From Fodinicurvata sp. EGI_FJ10296 (GTDB lineage Bacteria; Pseudomonadota; Alphaproteobacteria; DSM-16000; Inquilinaceae), in assembly GCF_040712075.1 (NCBI RefSeq), contig NZ_JBFCVL010000009.1, forward strand, positions 124,001-188,000: a stretch of DNA of 64,000 nt. The letters are read 5' to 3'. The translations under genes were made by a program, and so were the position numbers. Below the pieces are notes generated by a model that did no database searches, was not told the DNA's origin, and saw only the letters and a program-made list of their open reading frames with translations. The number at the start of each line of letters is the position of its first letter. Within the stretch, counting starts at the first letter, position 1. Positions 35,633-44,722 of this stretch are shown here, piece by piece.

Positions 35633-35866
35633 TCAGTTCCGGGACGGCGGCAAATCCATTTCCATAATGGCCATGTGGAAGTCGTAGGAGACCTCGTCGT
35701 CCTCGTCGTCCTTGAACACAACACCGATGAACTCTTCGCCGATCATCACTTCTGCGCTGTCATCCTTGGTGTTGCGCATCACCACGGATAGCTGCGGCAC
35801 GTTGAATTTCGAGCGTAAGTAATCTTGTATTCGGACGACCTCGTTCTGGGTCACGGCGCTCTCCAT
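35633..35866 (-). CDS. DUF3126 family protein
   Basis: A 77-residue acidic protein with the DUF3126 pattern (VVRIQDYLRSKFNVPQLSV, SAEVMIGEEFIGVVFKDDEDDEVSYDFHMAI). The family is found mainly in alphaproteobacteria and has no known role. The gene is 32 bp upstream of the kinase fusion on the same strand, so they are probably co-transcribed. No membrane or signal segment. Confidence 0.82.
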   Translation of the reverse strand: MESAVTQNEVVRIQDYLRSKFNVPQLSVVMRNTKDDSAEVMIGEEFIGVVFKDDEDDEVSYDFHMAIMEMDLPPSRN

Positions 35867-36157
35867 CTATCGTTTTCGAGTGGTGAATATTCAAGTAGTG
35901 AACAGTCGTCATGTCGTTCGTCTGTCTCCGACAGCCATGCGGTGTTCCGATGGCCGATCGGATGGGCCGTGCGATCCCGCCATTTGAGATTGGTATCCTC
36001 GTAACGGAACGCAAGCGAAAGCCGCTTCGTGGCGCCGACGGCACGAAGGGCGGCATAAGGGCGCAGCCATAGCAGCGGGCGAACGGCCGGTCAAACCGGG
36101 CGGCAACTGCCGGTCCGATTATTTCCGGATCACACGCAGGGCGTTACACGCCGGGAA

Positions 36158-36595
36158 TCACACAAGCGAATCGAGTGTCTGGCGGACGATCTGCACGATC
36201 TCGTTCTCGAATCGGTTGTCCAGAGCGGGCGAGGGATCGCCGGGGACGGCGCCGGCATTGAGGACGGTCCGCAGCTCGATGACGGTTGTCGGCACGTACC
36301 GGGCGACACGGGTGACAGCGTCATCAGACATCACCATGGCCGGCTTGACGCCGAGATTGCGTGCGACCTCTGCGCGCCAGCCACGCAATTCGCCGGCAAC
36401 GGTGCTTTCGATCTGCGCGGACTCTTCTTCTGCGCGCGTGTCGCTATAGAGCACCAGAATACGCCACCCGCCACCGTCATAGGCGGTATCGATGCGATCG
36501 GCGTTCACCGACCGCAGAAAATCGGAAACCGTCGCTTCGTCGCGGTGCGCGGCATCACCGTCACTGATCCTGAAGGTTCGGATTCGGGTCGACAT
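36158..36595 (-). CDS. HRDC domain protein
   Basis: A 145-residue protein. The C-terminal half (ELRGWRAEVARNLGVKPAMVMSDDAVTRVARYVPTTVIELRTVLNAG ... ENEIVQIVRQTL) matches the HRDC helical domain found at the ends of RecQ helicases and RNase D, which binds nucleic acid. The N-terminal half (ATVSDFLRSVNADRIDTAYDGGGWRILVLYSD) is a small alpha-beta module. With no helicase or nuclease attached its task is unclear. ATG 36595 has GGGAGA upstream. Confidence 0.8.
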   Translation of the reverse strand: MSTRIRTFRISDGDAAHRDEATVSDFLRSVNADRIDTAYDGGGWRILVLYSDTRAEEESAQIESTVAGELRGWRAEVARNLGVKPAMVMSDDAVTRVARYVPTTVIELRTVLNAGAVPGDPSPALDNRFENEIVQIVRQTLDSLV

Positions 36596-36736
36596 GGCCG
36601 GCTCTCCCTTGGGCGTAGGGTCGGCATGGTGCCGGTGCGACCGTTAACAAACGGTGACGGCGTCGGAGTCCCGAGCGAGCCAGGAGAAGATGGTGCCAGA
36701 GGAGCGCGCGAAAGAGATGCCAAACCCCGAAACGAA

Positions 36737-37369
36737 TCAGGGGTAAAGGCGTTCCACGGTCCAGCCGCCGGGTCCGGCTTCGAACACGGCCCGGTCGTGC
36801 AGGCGGTATTGCCGGTCCTGCCAGAACTCGATCCGTTTCGGCGTCAGCCGGAAGCCCGACCAGAATTCCGGTCGCGGTACGTCAGACCCTTCGAAGCGAG
36901 CCTCGGTCTGGGTAACCCGCTGTTCCAGTTCGCTGCGGCCGTTCCTGAGCGGGCGGGATTGCTGCGACGCCCAGGCGCCGATCTGCGATCCACGCGGCCG
37001 CGTGGCAAAATAGGCATCGGCCTCGGCGTCGGAAACCAGGGCGACGCTGCCTTCGATGCGAATCTGCCGTCGCACGGATTTCCAATGAAACAGCATTGCC
37101 GCGTGATGCGTCGCCTGAAGTTCGCGTGCCTTGCGGCTTTCGAGATTAGTGTAGAAAATGAAACCCCGTGGCTCGGAATCGGCCGAATCAACGCCCTTCA
37201 GCAGGACGGTTCGGACCGATGGCCAGCCATCCGGGGCTACCGTTGCCAGGGCCATGGCGTTGGCGTCGTTGACCTCTGATTCCGTGGCGGCCTCCATCCA
37301 GGAATCGAAGATGGCGAACGGATCGGTTGTCGCCAGTGGAGTATCGTTCGCGAGATAGTCTATGCTCAT
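36737..37369 (-). CDS. pdxH: Pyridoxamine 5'-phosphate oxidase
   Basis: A 210-residue FMN enzyme that oxidises pyridoxine or pyridoxamine phosphate to pyridoxal phosphate, the final step of vitamin B6 supply. Conserved text includes [39 protein letters not shown], the FMN contact region [31 protein letters not shown], and the C-terminal [15 protein letters not shown]...WTVERLYP. Length and motif order are complete. It stands alone on the minus strand, 277 bp from the divergent lipoprotein gene. Confidence 0.96.
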   Translation of the reverse strand: MSIDYLANDTPLATTDPFAIFDSWMEAATESEVNDANAMALATVAPDGWPSVRTVLLKGVDSADSEPRGFIFYTNLESRKARELQATHHAAMLFHWKSVRRQIRIEGSVALVSDAEADAYFATRPRGSQIGAWASQQSRPLRNGRSELEQRVTQTEARFEGSDVPRPEFWSGFRLTPKRIEFWQDRQYRLHDRAVFEAGPGGWTVERLYP

Positions 37370-37646
37370 CCGTGATTCACCGCTTGAAGGCCATAGTTGT
37401 GTCTCAATGTCTACATAGGGTACGCTGCGTACGACGAAAAGGAATACCCTAAAAGAGTCAGGGGTGATCCTTGCCGGGTGTGGGGCCGTTCGACGGAACT
37501 CGTCGCGGAGTACCGTGTTTATTACAAAATGGGGCAGCTTCGGCTGCGCCGGGCTGCTTGTGGTAGCCGATCATCGCACGGTCCGGCATTGCCGGATCAA
37601 AAACAAAGCCCGTCCGTAACGGGGACCGTGTCAGGAGGATATTGTT

Positions 37647-38108
37647 ATGAGAGTAAGATTCGCCATCGTAGCCGGAGCTGGTCTTGCACTGGCCGCATGT
37701 CAAGCGGGTCCCGGTCAAATGGGCGGCGGTATCGTCGGCGCCGGTCTGGGTGGTCTGGCCGGATCGCAGATCGGAAGCGGCAGCGGGACCATGGTCGCCG
37801 TCGGTATCGGCAGTGCCCTTGGCGGCCTGATCGGCAGCGAGCTCGGCCGTATGCTGGACGAGCGGGATCAGCAGCAGCATGCGCAAACCTATCAGCGCGC
37901 GATGGAGCAGGCGCCGGCTGGTCAGGCCCGTTCCTGGAGCAACCCGGACACCGGCAATCGTGGCGAAATTACGCCCGTACGGACCTATACCCGTGATGGC
38001 CGGAATTGCCGTGACTTTACCCAGACGATCTATGTCGACGGACGAGCCGAAACCGGTCGTGGCACGGCATGCCGGGCCGCCGACGGCACATGGCAGGTGG
38101 TCAGCTGA
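37647..38108 (+). CDS. Glycine-zipper outer-membrane lipoprotein (17 kDa antigen-like)
   Basis: A 153-residue protein with a lipobox LAAC at about residues 15-18, a Gly-rich double segment (GGGIVGAGLGGLAGSQIG and VGIGSALGGLIGSELG) typical of glycine-zipper 2TM proteins, then a soluble tail that resembles the Rickettsia 17 kDa surface antigen (SWSNPDTGNRGEITPVRTYTRDGRNCRDFTQ ... GRGTACRAADGTWQVV). It likely stabilises the outer membrane. ATG 37647 has AGGAGG upstream. Confidence 0.87.
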   Translation: MRVRFAIVAGAGLALAACQAGPGQMGGGIVGAGLGGLAGSQIGSGSGTMVAVGIGSALGGLIGSELGRMLDERDQQQHAQTYQRAMEQAPAGQARSWSNPDTGNRGEITPVRTYTRDGRNCRDFTQTIYVDGRAETGRGTACRAADGTWQVVS

Positions 38109-38372
38109 TCATCCTGCGCTTGTCTTCATAGGCCAATCGGGGCGCCGGCCATTCCCTCTGTTTCGGCTTCGGGAACGGTGTTTTGCGCCCCGCGATTAAC
38201 GACACTGTAACAATGCGCCTGCACTCTGGCTCCGACGGATTTCTTCCGAGGGGGTCGGGGGCGGGCGTTTTTGTTTGCGACATTGTCGGGCCGCCGCGAC
38301 CTCGGCACGGAATTCGACGCCCCGCTCGGCAACGTGACCAGCCTTTCAAAGCAATCGGACGCAGCGACGGCC

Positions 38373-39368
38373 ATGCGCGACCCTTATCGGATACTGGGAC
38401 TGACCCGCAACGCTGCGCCGGACGAGGTCAAGCAAGCCTATCGCCGGCTGGTCAAGGAGGTTCATCCCGACCTTCATCCGGGCGATCCGTCGATGGAACG
38501 ACGCTTCAAGGAGGTCGCCGGGGCCTATGCCCTGCTTGGCGACCCTGACAAGCGGTCCCGGTACGACCGGGGTCTCATTGATGCCGAGGGGCGGCCGTTG
38601 ACGCGCGGATGGCGATCCTGGCGCGGTCCGGGACCGCACACGCGTACCACGGGAGGGTCGCCCGAGGCCGCCCGGCGCAGCGCGAACGACTCCGGCAGCG
38701 GCGATCGAACCGCAAAGGAGACGGGCACCAATGATCCCGGGGCGGGCAGTCAGAAGTCAGGACGACAGAGCAGCGATCAGGGGACGGCCGGTGGGGCCCG
38801 GCGATCTTTCAGCGACCTGTTCCGCCGAATGGCCGGCAAGGACGTGCAGTACGATCTGGTCGTGCCATTCGTGGATGCGGCTGCCGGTGGCAAACAAAGG
38901 CTGACCCTGTCGGATGGCCGCACGATCACCGTCGCGATCCCGGCGGGTGCCACGACCGATCAGGTTTTGCGGCTCAAGGGGCAGGGGCTGAAAGGCATGG
39001 GCGGCGGCACGCCCGGCGACGCGCTGGTTACCTTGACGGTGGCGCCGCACAGCCATTTCCGGCGCGACGGGTCGACAATCCATCTGCTGCTGCCGATAAC
39101 GCTGAAGGAAGCCATCCTCGGCGGGACGGTGGACACGCCGACCGTCCATGGCCGGGTTGCGCTGAAGGTGCCTACCGGATCGTCGAGCGGCCGCGTATTG
39201 CGACTTCGCGGCAAGGGGGTCATGGATCGTGTGACGGGCGAATGGGGGGACCAGCTCGTGACGCTCGAATTGATCCTGCCGGACCCGCCGGATCCGGCCC
39301 TGAAGGCGCTGATCGAAGGGTGGAATCCGCCGAAGAACTACGATCCGCGCGGTGATGCGGGTTTCTGA
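38373..39368 (+). CDS. CbpA-like DnaJ co-chaperone
   Basis: A 331-residue class II J-protein. The J domain (residues 1-70) has the HPD motif in KEVHPDLHPGD; a linker of about 85 residues rich in Gly, Ser and Thr follows; then two C-terminal substrate-binding domains (VPFVDAAAGGKQRLTL ... PDPPDPALKALIEGW). It lacks the zinc-finger of DnaJ. It delivers clients to DnaK. ATG 38373 begins MRDPYRILGL as expected. The 3' end overlaps the convergent YihY gene by 31 bp. Confidence 0.9.
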   Translation: MRDPYRILGLTRNAAPDEVKQAYRRLVKEVHPDLHPGDPSMERRFKEVAGAYALLGDPDKRSRYDRGLIDAEGRPLTRGWRSWRGPGPHTRTTGGSPEAARRSANDSGSGDRTAKETGTNDPGAGSQKSGRQSSDQGTAGGARRSFSDLFRRMAGKDVQYDLVVPFVDAAAGGKQRLTLSDGRTITVAIPAGATTDQVLRLKGQGLKGMGGGTPGDALVTLTVAPHSHFRRDGSTIHLLLPITLKEAILGGTVDTPTVHGRVALKVPTGSSSGRVLRLRGKGVMDRVTGEWGDQLVTLELILPDPPDPALKALIEGWNPPKNYDPRGDAGF

Positions 39369-40732
39369 TCGGCGCTGTCAGACACCAGATCGACCAGCGG
39401 GACCGATAGAATCCGCTGACCCTGCTCGCGCGAGCTTTCGATCAGGGTCGCGACCCTGCGGGCCTGATCCGGATCCGGGTTGGCCTCCAGTGTCGCTTCA
39501 TAGCCATAGCCGAGGGCTTCCATAAGCGTCCATAATGTCGCCTCGCGGATATCGCGCGACAAGACCCATTGGCCGTCATCCGTCTGAACGGCGAAACAGG
39601 CGTCGCGCAAAGCGTCAAGAACCTGATCGATTTCGGACGTGTTCATGTGCAGGATGCGGCGGAGGAGTCGCGGGTGGGCGAGATGTCCGGTCAGGCTGGC
39701 GCGGTGCAGGACCCCGAGCACCGAGACGCAGGCCGAGAGGCTGCGGAACCGCTTTTCCGGTTCGTCCATGGCGGCTGACAGCCGACCGGCCCGCCAATCG
39801 GGCAATGCCGCGGCCACCAGCGCCGACACCAGGACCGTCGACCAGACGAGATAGATCCAGATCAGAAAAATGGGCACCGTTGCCAGGGCGCCGTAGACGG
39901 TCTCGTAGGTCGCTGCGCCGACATAGATGCCGAACACCCAGCGCGCGAGCTCCAGCAGTGCCGTGCCGACGGCGGCGCCAATGGCGGAATCGCCGTAATT
40001 GACCTGGGTGTTGGGAATGATCATGAACAGCAGCATCAGCAGGGCGAATTCGACGACCGGCGCGATCATCGTCCGCAGGAAGCCGCCAATGAGCGTCGCT
40101 TCGCCCCCTACTGGCCCGCTGGAAAACAGTTGAACCGTCACCGAGATGCCGAATGCGACCAGGATCGGGCTGAAGGTCAGGATAGCCCAGAAGGATAGAA
40201 ATCGCGTCATCAGGGGGCGGCTGATCTTGACCCGCCAGAGGTTGTTGAACGCCGATTCGATGGTGGCCAGAAGCAGAAACGCCGTCACTATGACGCCGAT
40301 CAGACCGAATGCCGTCAGTCCGCCGGTGTTCTCTGCCAGAACGACCAGCTGATCGAGTACGGCATCCCCGACTTCGGGCACCACCGCCTGAAAGACGAGG
40401 GACTGAACCTCGTCCTGAAACTGGGTAAAGGCGGGAAACGCAGAAAGAATGGCGATGACGATGGCCGCGAGCGGCACCAGCGACAACAACGTGGTATAGG
40501 TCAGCGCCGCAGCGGCCAGGAACAGATTGTCCTCGCCGAAACGCCGCCCGGCATATCTGAGGAACGCCAGAAGGCTGTTCGCCGGCTGCCGGGCCATTTC
40601 CGCTTTCGCGGCGAGGGCCGCCGGAAACCCGCCCCGCTCGGATACCGACGCCAGCCAGCGCCCGACCCGCCCGTGATCGGGTGTTGCATCACCGGCCGTT
40701 TCATGGCGGCCGATAGAGGTCGCATCGTCCAT
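39338..40732 (-). CDS. YihY/BrkB family inner-membrane protein
   Basis: A 464-residue protein with a six-helix YihY core: helix starts near FGEDNLFLAAAALTYTTLLSLVPLAAIVIAI, then LTAFGLIGVIVTAFLLLATIESAFNNLW, FLSFWAILTFSPILVAFGI, MIAPVVEFALLMLLFMIIPN, and ATVPIFLIWIYLVWSTVLVSALVAAALP. The cytoplasmic C-terminal domain of about 120 residues looks regulatory (winged-helix-like). Function is not settled; early claims that it is RNase BN are wrong. ATG 40732 has AGGTGG upstream; a GTG 42 bp earlier is possible. Confidence 0.87.
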   Translation of the reverse strand: MDDATSIGRHETAGDATPDHGRVGRWLASVSERGGFPAALAAKAEMARQPANSLLAFLRYAGRRFGEDNLFLAAAALTYTTLLSLVPLAAIVIAILSAFPAFTQFQDEVQSLVFQAVVPEVGDAVLDQLVVLAENTGGLTAFGLIGVIVTAFLLLATIESAFNNLWRVKISRPLMTRFLSFWAILTFSPILVAFGISVTVQLFSSGPVGGEATLIGGFLRTMIAPVVEFALLMLLFMIIPNTQVNYGDSAIGAAVGTALLELARWVFGIYVGAATYETVYGALATVPIFLIWIYLVWSTVLVSALVAAALPDWRAGRLSAAMDEPEKRFRSLSACVSVLGVLHRASLTGHLAHPRLLRRILHMNTSEIDQVLDALRDACFAVQTDDGQWVLSRDIREATLWTLMEALGYGYEATLEANPDPDQARRVATLIESSREQGQRILSVPLVDLVSDSADQKPASPRGS

Positions 40733-40873
40733 TTGGACCACCTGGGTTTGTCCCACTTCGGGCAGGGCTATCACCGGCTTCGTGCGCCGGAAAACCTTGC
40801 GCGCGCGCCGGTAGAATGAGACTAGACCATCATATCGACCGATCGAGAGGTCAAATGCAAGTCGCGGGCAGGT

Positions 40874-40901
40874 TTGACCGCAATGGCCTTTCGTGTAGGA
40901 T
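40874..40901 (+). promoter_or_regulatory. Candidate sigma-70-type promoter of fabI
   Basis: TTGACC (-35) and TAGGAT (-10) are spaced by 16 bp in the gap upstream of fabI. The leader to ATG 41045 would be about 135 bases. Confidence 0.45.
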
Positions 40902-41044
40902 CACAAATTTCGAGGCGATCGGTACGCCGTCCGTTCATGGGTCTGCTTCTGACACATGGGCGCCGGGCCGGCCGGCGCACGCCGAAGGCAGGCCCATCAT
41001 TGCGGCCGGCCATGACCGTTCAGCAAGGTGGATGAGGCCCGTTT

Positions 41045-41893
41045 ATGTCCGTACAAACTCCGCTCATGGCCGGAAAGCGCGGCCTGATCATGGGTGTGGC
41101 CAACGATCGCTCGATCGCCTGGGGGATTGCCTCGGCTTGCGCCGCTCATGGGGCGGAACTGGCCTTTACCTATCAGGGTGAAGCGCTGGCCAAACGCGTA
41201 CGGCCGCTGGCCGCGCAGGCCGGGTCGGACCTGATCATTCCCTGCGACGTTACGGATGACGCCAGTATCGATAACGTGTTCGAGATTCTGGGTGAGAAAT
41301 GGGGATCCATTGATTTCGTCGTTCATGCGGTCGCCTATTCCGACAAGTCGGAACTCGACGGTTACTATTTGAAGACCTCGCGCGACAATTTTCTGCGGAC
41401 GATGGATATCTCCTGCTACAGCTTTACGGCCGTAGCGCAGCGTGCGGTGCCGATGATGAACGAGGGCGGCTCGCTGCTGACCCTGACCTATTACGGCGCC
41501 GAGCGAGTCATGCCGCACTATAACGTCATGGGGGTCGCCAAGGCGGCGCTCGAAGCAAGTGTCCGCTATCTCGCAACCGATGTCGGAGGGCGGAACATCC
41601 GCGTCAACGCGGTTTCGGCAGGGCCGATCCGCACTCTGGCCGCCAGCGGCATCGGGGATTTCCGCTATATCCTCAAATGGAATCAATATAACGCGCCGCT
41701 GAAGCGCAACGTCACCATCAACGAGGTCGGCAACGCCGGGGTATACCTGTTGTCCGATCTGGGCAGCGGTGTCACAGGCGAGGTCCATCACGTGGATTGC
41801 GGCTATCATACCGTCGGCATGGTCGCGGAAGACATGGCGGCTGAGTCGGCGGAATTGCTGCGGTCGCTGAGCGTACAGCGCGAGCAGGAATAG
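41045..41893 (+). CDS. fabI: Enoyl-[acyl-carrier-protein] reductase (NADH)
   Basis: A 282-residue divergent SDR that reduces trans-2-enoyl-ACP in the last step of each fatty-acid elongation cycle. Diagnostic text: [17 protein letters not shown] cofactor site at about residues 13-29, [13 protein letters not shown], and the [21 protein letters not shown] region with the Tyr-x6-Lys catalytic pair. The FabI-type catalytic spacing rules out ordinary SDR reductases. It leads aroC by 67 bp on the same strand. Confidence 0.96.
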   Translation: MSVQTPLMAGKRGLIMGVANDRSIAWGIASACAAHGAELAFTYQGEALAKRVRPLAAQAGSDLIIPCDVTDDASIDNVFEILGEKWGSIDFVVHAVAYSDKSELDGYYLKTSRDNFLRTMDISCYSFTAVAQRAVPMMNEGGSLLTLTYYGAERVMPHYNVMGVAKAALEASVRYLATDVGGRNIRVNAVSAGPIRTLAASGIGDFRYILKWNQYNAPLKRNVTINEVGNAGVYLLSDLGSGVTGEVHHVDCGYHTVGMVAEDMAAESAELLRSLSVQREQE

Positions 41894-41960
41894 ACCGCCG
41901 GGCAGCAGCCGAGACCCTCACAGGCCGCTTGAGCCAACGACACCACGAAAGACTGATGGC

Positions 41961-43043
41961 ATGGCCGGTAACAGCTTCGGCACCTTGTTCCGCTTCACGA
42001 CCTGGGGCGAAAGCCACGGGCCGGCGCTTGGCGTGGTTGTCGATGGCTGCCCGCCCGGAATCGAATTGGGCGAAGCCGACATTCAGCACTTTCTGGACCG
42101 GCGGCGTCCTGGGCAATCCAAATACACGACCCAGCGGCGCGAACCCGATGCGGTGCGTATCCTGTCCGGCGTATTCGAGGGGCGGACGACGGGGACGCCG
42201 ATTTCGCTGATGATCGAGAACACCGATCAGCGCAGCAAGGACTATGGCACTATCGCGCAGACCTACCGGCCCGGTCATGCAGACTACACCTACGACCGCA
42301 AATACGGCATCCGCGATCATCGCGGGGGCGGTCGGTCGTCGGCGCGCGAGACGGCGGCCAGGGTCGCTGCGGGCGCGATCGCCCGCAAGGTCTTGTCGGG
42401 TGTCTCGATCCGGGGCGCGCTGGTGGCCATCGGCGACAGCGGCGTTGACCGGTCGCGTTGGGACTGGTCGGCGGTCGACGCCAACGATTTCTTCTGTCCG
42501 GATCCGGAAACGGTGCCGGTATGGGACGCCCGGCTTGGGGAAATCCGCAAGGCGGGCAGCAGTATCGGCGCCGTGATCGAAGTCGTCGCCAGTGGCGTCC
42601 CGGCCGGCCTCGGCGAGCCGATCTATGACAAACTCGACGGCGATCTGGCGCGCGCAATGATGACAATCAACGCCGTCAAGGGCGTGGAGATCGGCGACGG
42701 CTTCGCTGCCGCAGCATTGCGGGGCGAGGAAAACGCCGACGAGATGCGCCTCGGCGCCGGCGGCGAGACGGTCTTCGGCTCGAACCATGCCGGAGGTGTG
42801 CTCGGCGGGATTTCCTCTGGCCAGGATGTCGTCTGCCGGTTCGCCGTCAAGCCGACCAGTTCGATCCTTGTGCCGCGGCGAAGCATCACCTCCGACGGCC
42901 AGGAGACCGATGTGCAGACGCGCGGCCGCCATGACCCCTGTGTCGGGATCCGCGCCGTGCCGGTCGGCGAAGCCATGATGGCTTTGGTGCTGGCCGATCA
43001 CTGGATGAGACAGCGTGCCTTGCGGCCGGATCAGGGGCTGTAG
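41961..43043 (+). CDS. aroC: Chorismate synthase
   Basis: A 360-residue FMN-dependent enzyme that makes chorismate from EPSP at the end of the shikimate path. Signatures are the N-terminal [22 protein letters not shown], the [17 protein letters not shown] segment, [38 protein letters not shown], and the C-terminal [17 protein letters not shown]. All three family signatures are present. It sits between fabI and the folD-like gene on the same strand. Confidence 0.97.
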   Translation: MAGNSFGTLFRFTTWGESHGPALGVVVDGCPPGIELGEADIQHFLDRRRPGQSKYTTQRREPDAVRILSGVFEGRTTGTPISLMIENTDQRSKDYGTIAQTYRPGHADYTYDRKYGIRDHRGGGRSSARETAARVAAGAIARKVLSGVSIRGALVAIGDSGVDRSRWDWSAVDANDFFCPDPETVPVWDARLGEIRKAGSSIGAVIEVVASGVPAGLGEPIYDKLDGDLARAMMTINAVKGVEIGDGFAAAALRGEENADEMRLGAGGETVFGSNHAGGVLGGISSGQDVVCRFAVKPTSSILVPRRSITSDGQETDVQTRGRHDPCVGIRAVPVGEAMMALVLADHWMRQRALRPDQGL

Positions 43044-43119
43044 CAATCGATCAGATTCGGTCTCCGGCGGCCGGACCGCCGCCACCAACGACGATGCCAT
43101 CAACGAACAGGGGGAAGAC

Positions 43120-44016
43120 ATGAGCAACCGGGATCTGCGCGGACGCGCGGTCGCCGACGAAATTCTGGCGGGCGTTGCCGCCGAGGTCGAGGCGCTCAAG
43201 AAGACGTCCTGGAGTCCCAAGCTCATGTCGATCACGGTGGGCGATGTCACCGCCGTCGATGTCTATGTCCGCAACCAGCGCCGTATCGCCGAACGAATCG
43301 GCATCGTGTTTGAAGAGCGGAACTTTCCGGAGAATGTCGGCCAGCAGGAACTGCTCGCGGCGATCAGGGCGATGAACGTCGATCCCACCGTGACCGGGAT
43401 TATCATCCAGCGCCCCGTCCCCCGGCACATATCGGTCAAGGCGCTGCAAATTGCCGTCCATCCGCTGAAGGACGTGGAGGGAATGCACCCGACATCGATC
43501 GGAAACATCGTCTACAATGAACTCGATCTTGCCCCTTGCACGGCCATGGCGTCGGTCGAAATGCTGAAACGGACCAATCTGGAGCTCAAGGGGCTTGAGG
43601 TCGTCGTGGTCGGCCATTCCGAGATCGTCGGCAAGCCGATCGCCTTTCTGCTGATGGCCGAGGGGGCGACTGTCACCGTCTGCCATCATATGACGCGCAA
43701 TCTGCAGATCCACACCCGTCGAGCCGATGCCGTCTTCGTCGCGGTGGGACGGCCCCGGCTGCTGACCGGCGAGATGGTCAAGCCGGGAGCGGCGATCATC
43801 GATATCGGCATCAACGAGGTCGATGGGCCTGACGGGCGCAAGATCGTCGTCGGCGATGTGGACTACGATAGCTGCGTCGAGCACGCCGGCTGGATCACGC
43901 CGGTCCCTGGCGGTGTCGGGCCTGTCACCGTTTCGGTTCTGATGCGCAATACGATGATCGCCATGCGCCGGCTGAAAGCGCATTATGAAGCCGAGTTCGG
44001 CGCCGGCGATCTCTAG
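43120..44016 (+). CDS. Divergent FolD-like methylenetetrahydrofolate dehydrogenase lacking the catalytic lysine
   Basis: A 298-residue FolD homologue. It keeps VGDVTAVDVYV, the glutamine of IIIQRPVPRH, the KDVEGMHP aspartate, the NADP site VVVVGHSEIVGKPIAFLL and TPVPGGVGPVTVSVLMRNT. Residue 53, however, is Gln in YVRNQRR where E. coli FolD has catalytic Lys54 in YVASKRK; the usual PCTP motif also reads PCTAM. In human FolD homologues loss of this lysine removes cyclohydrolase activity and a Gln can leave dehydrogenase activity. It may therefore be a dehydrogenase only, perhaps linked to one-carbon oxidation of choline-derived methyl groups (inference). ATG 43120 follows GGGGGAAG. Confidence 0.85.
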   Translation: MSNRDLRGRAVADEILAGVAAEVEALKKTSWSPKLMSITVGDVTAVDVYVRNQRRIAERIGIVFEERNFPENVGQQELLAAIRAMNVDPTVTGIIIQRPVPRHISVKALQIAVHPLKDVEGMHPTSIGNIVYNELDLAPCTAMASVEMLKRTNLELKGLEVVVVGHSEIVGKPIAFLLMAEGATVTVCHHMTRNLQIHTRRADAVFVAVGRPRLLTGEMVKPGAAIIDIGINEVDGPDGRKIVVGDVDYDSCVEHAGWITPVPGGVGPVTVSVLMRNTMIAMRRLKAHYEAEFGAGDL

Positions 44017-44068
44017 GCGTCCAGCGAGCGAACCCCGGATCGGAAAAAGCCGCGAAAGGAATTTCTCC

Positions 44069-44641
44069 ATGCCGCAGCCGGATCACGTCATGGCATTGCC
44101 GGTTCCCGACCCGTCCACACTGGACGAGGATTTACAGGAATATTTCAACGTCTGCGTCGAAAAACTGGGTTTCGTGCCCAATGTACTTCGCGCCTATGCC
44201 AGCAGGCCGGCAAAATTGCGGACTTTTATCGCCACCTATAATGAACTGATGCTGGGTGACAGTCCGCTGACCAAGCTGGAGCGCGAGATGGTTGCCGTCG
44301 TCGTCTCGTCGGCCAATCGCTGCTATTATTGTCAGGTGGCTCATGGCCAGGCTGTTCGCCGGTTGTCGGGAGACCCGCAACTCGGTGAGATGATGGTGAT
44401 GAACCACCGGGTGGCGGAACTGCCCGAGCGCCAGCGCGCCATGTGCGACTTTGCCTGGAAGCTGACCGTCGATCCTTCCGCCGTCACGGCCACGGATCGC
44501 GATCAACTGGCGGCTGTCGGCATCGTCGGCGATGCCTTTTTCGACCTCTGCGACGTGATCGGCTTCTTCAATATGTCCAACAGGGTTGCGACCGGGGTGG
44601 ATATGATCCCGAATTCCGAGTATCACGCCCTGAATCGCTAG
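44069..44641 (+). CDS. AhpD-like peroxidase-related protein
   Basis: A 190-residue all-helical protein of the alkylhydroperoxidase D-like group. It has the redox motif CYYCQVAHG at about residues 90-98 preceded by LTKLEREMVAVVVSSANR, the standard AhpD core, and a C-terminal extension (ITGFFNMSNRVATGVDMIPN-like text) seen in peroxidase-related enzymes. Likely a peroxide or thiol-stress enzyme; the electron donor is unknown. A good ribosome site (GAAAGGA) precedes ATG 44069, 52 bp after the folD-like gene. Confidence 0.84.
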   Translation: MPQPDHVMALPVPDPSTLDEDLQEYFNVCVEKLGFVPNVLRAYASRPAKLRTFIATYNELMLGDSPLTKLEREMVAVVVSSANRCYYCQVAHGQAVRRLSGDPQLGEMMVMNHRVAELPERQRAMCDFAWKLTVDPSAVTATDRDQLAAVGIVGDAFFDLCDVIGFFNMSNRVATGVDMIPNSEYHALNR

Positions 44642-44722
44642 CTGGTTTGTTGCCATCCGCGGAGCCGGCCCGAACCCTTCAAGCCCTGATCTTCTTCTGC
44701 CTCTGCCCGGATAGGATGTAGA

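Noticed and set aside
39338-40732. RNase BN
   Set aside because: Old annotation of YihY as RNase BN is not supported; the protein is a multi-span membrane protein.
41772-43250. 492-codon open frame on the minus strand
   Set aside because: It is antisense to aroC and has no recognisable domain.
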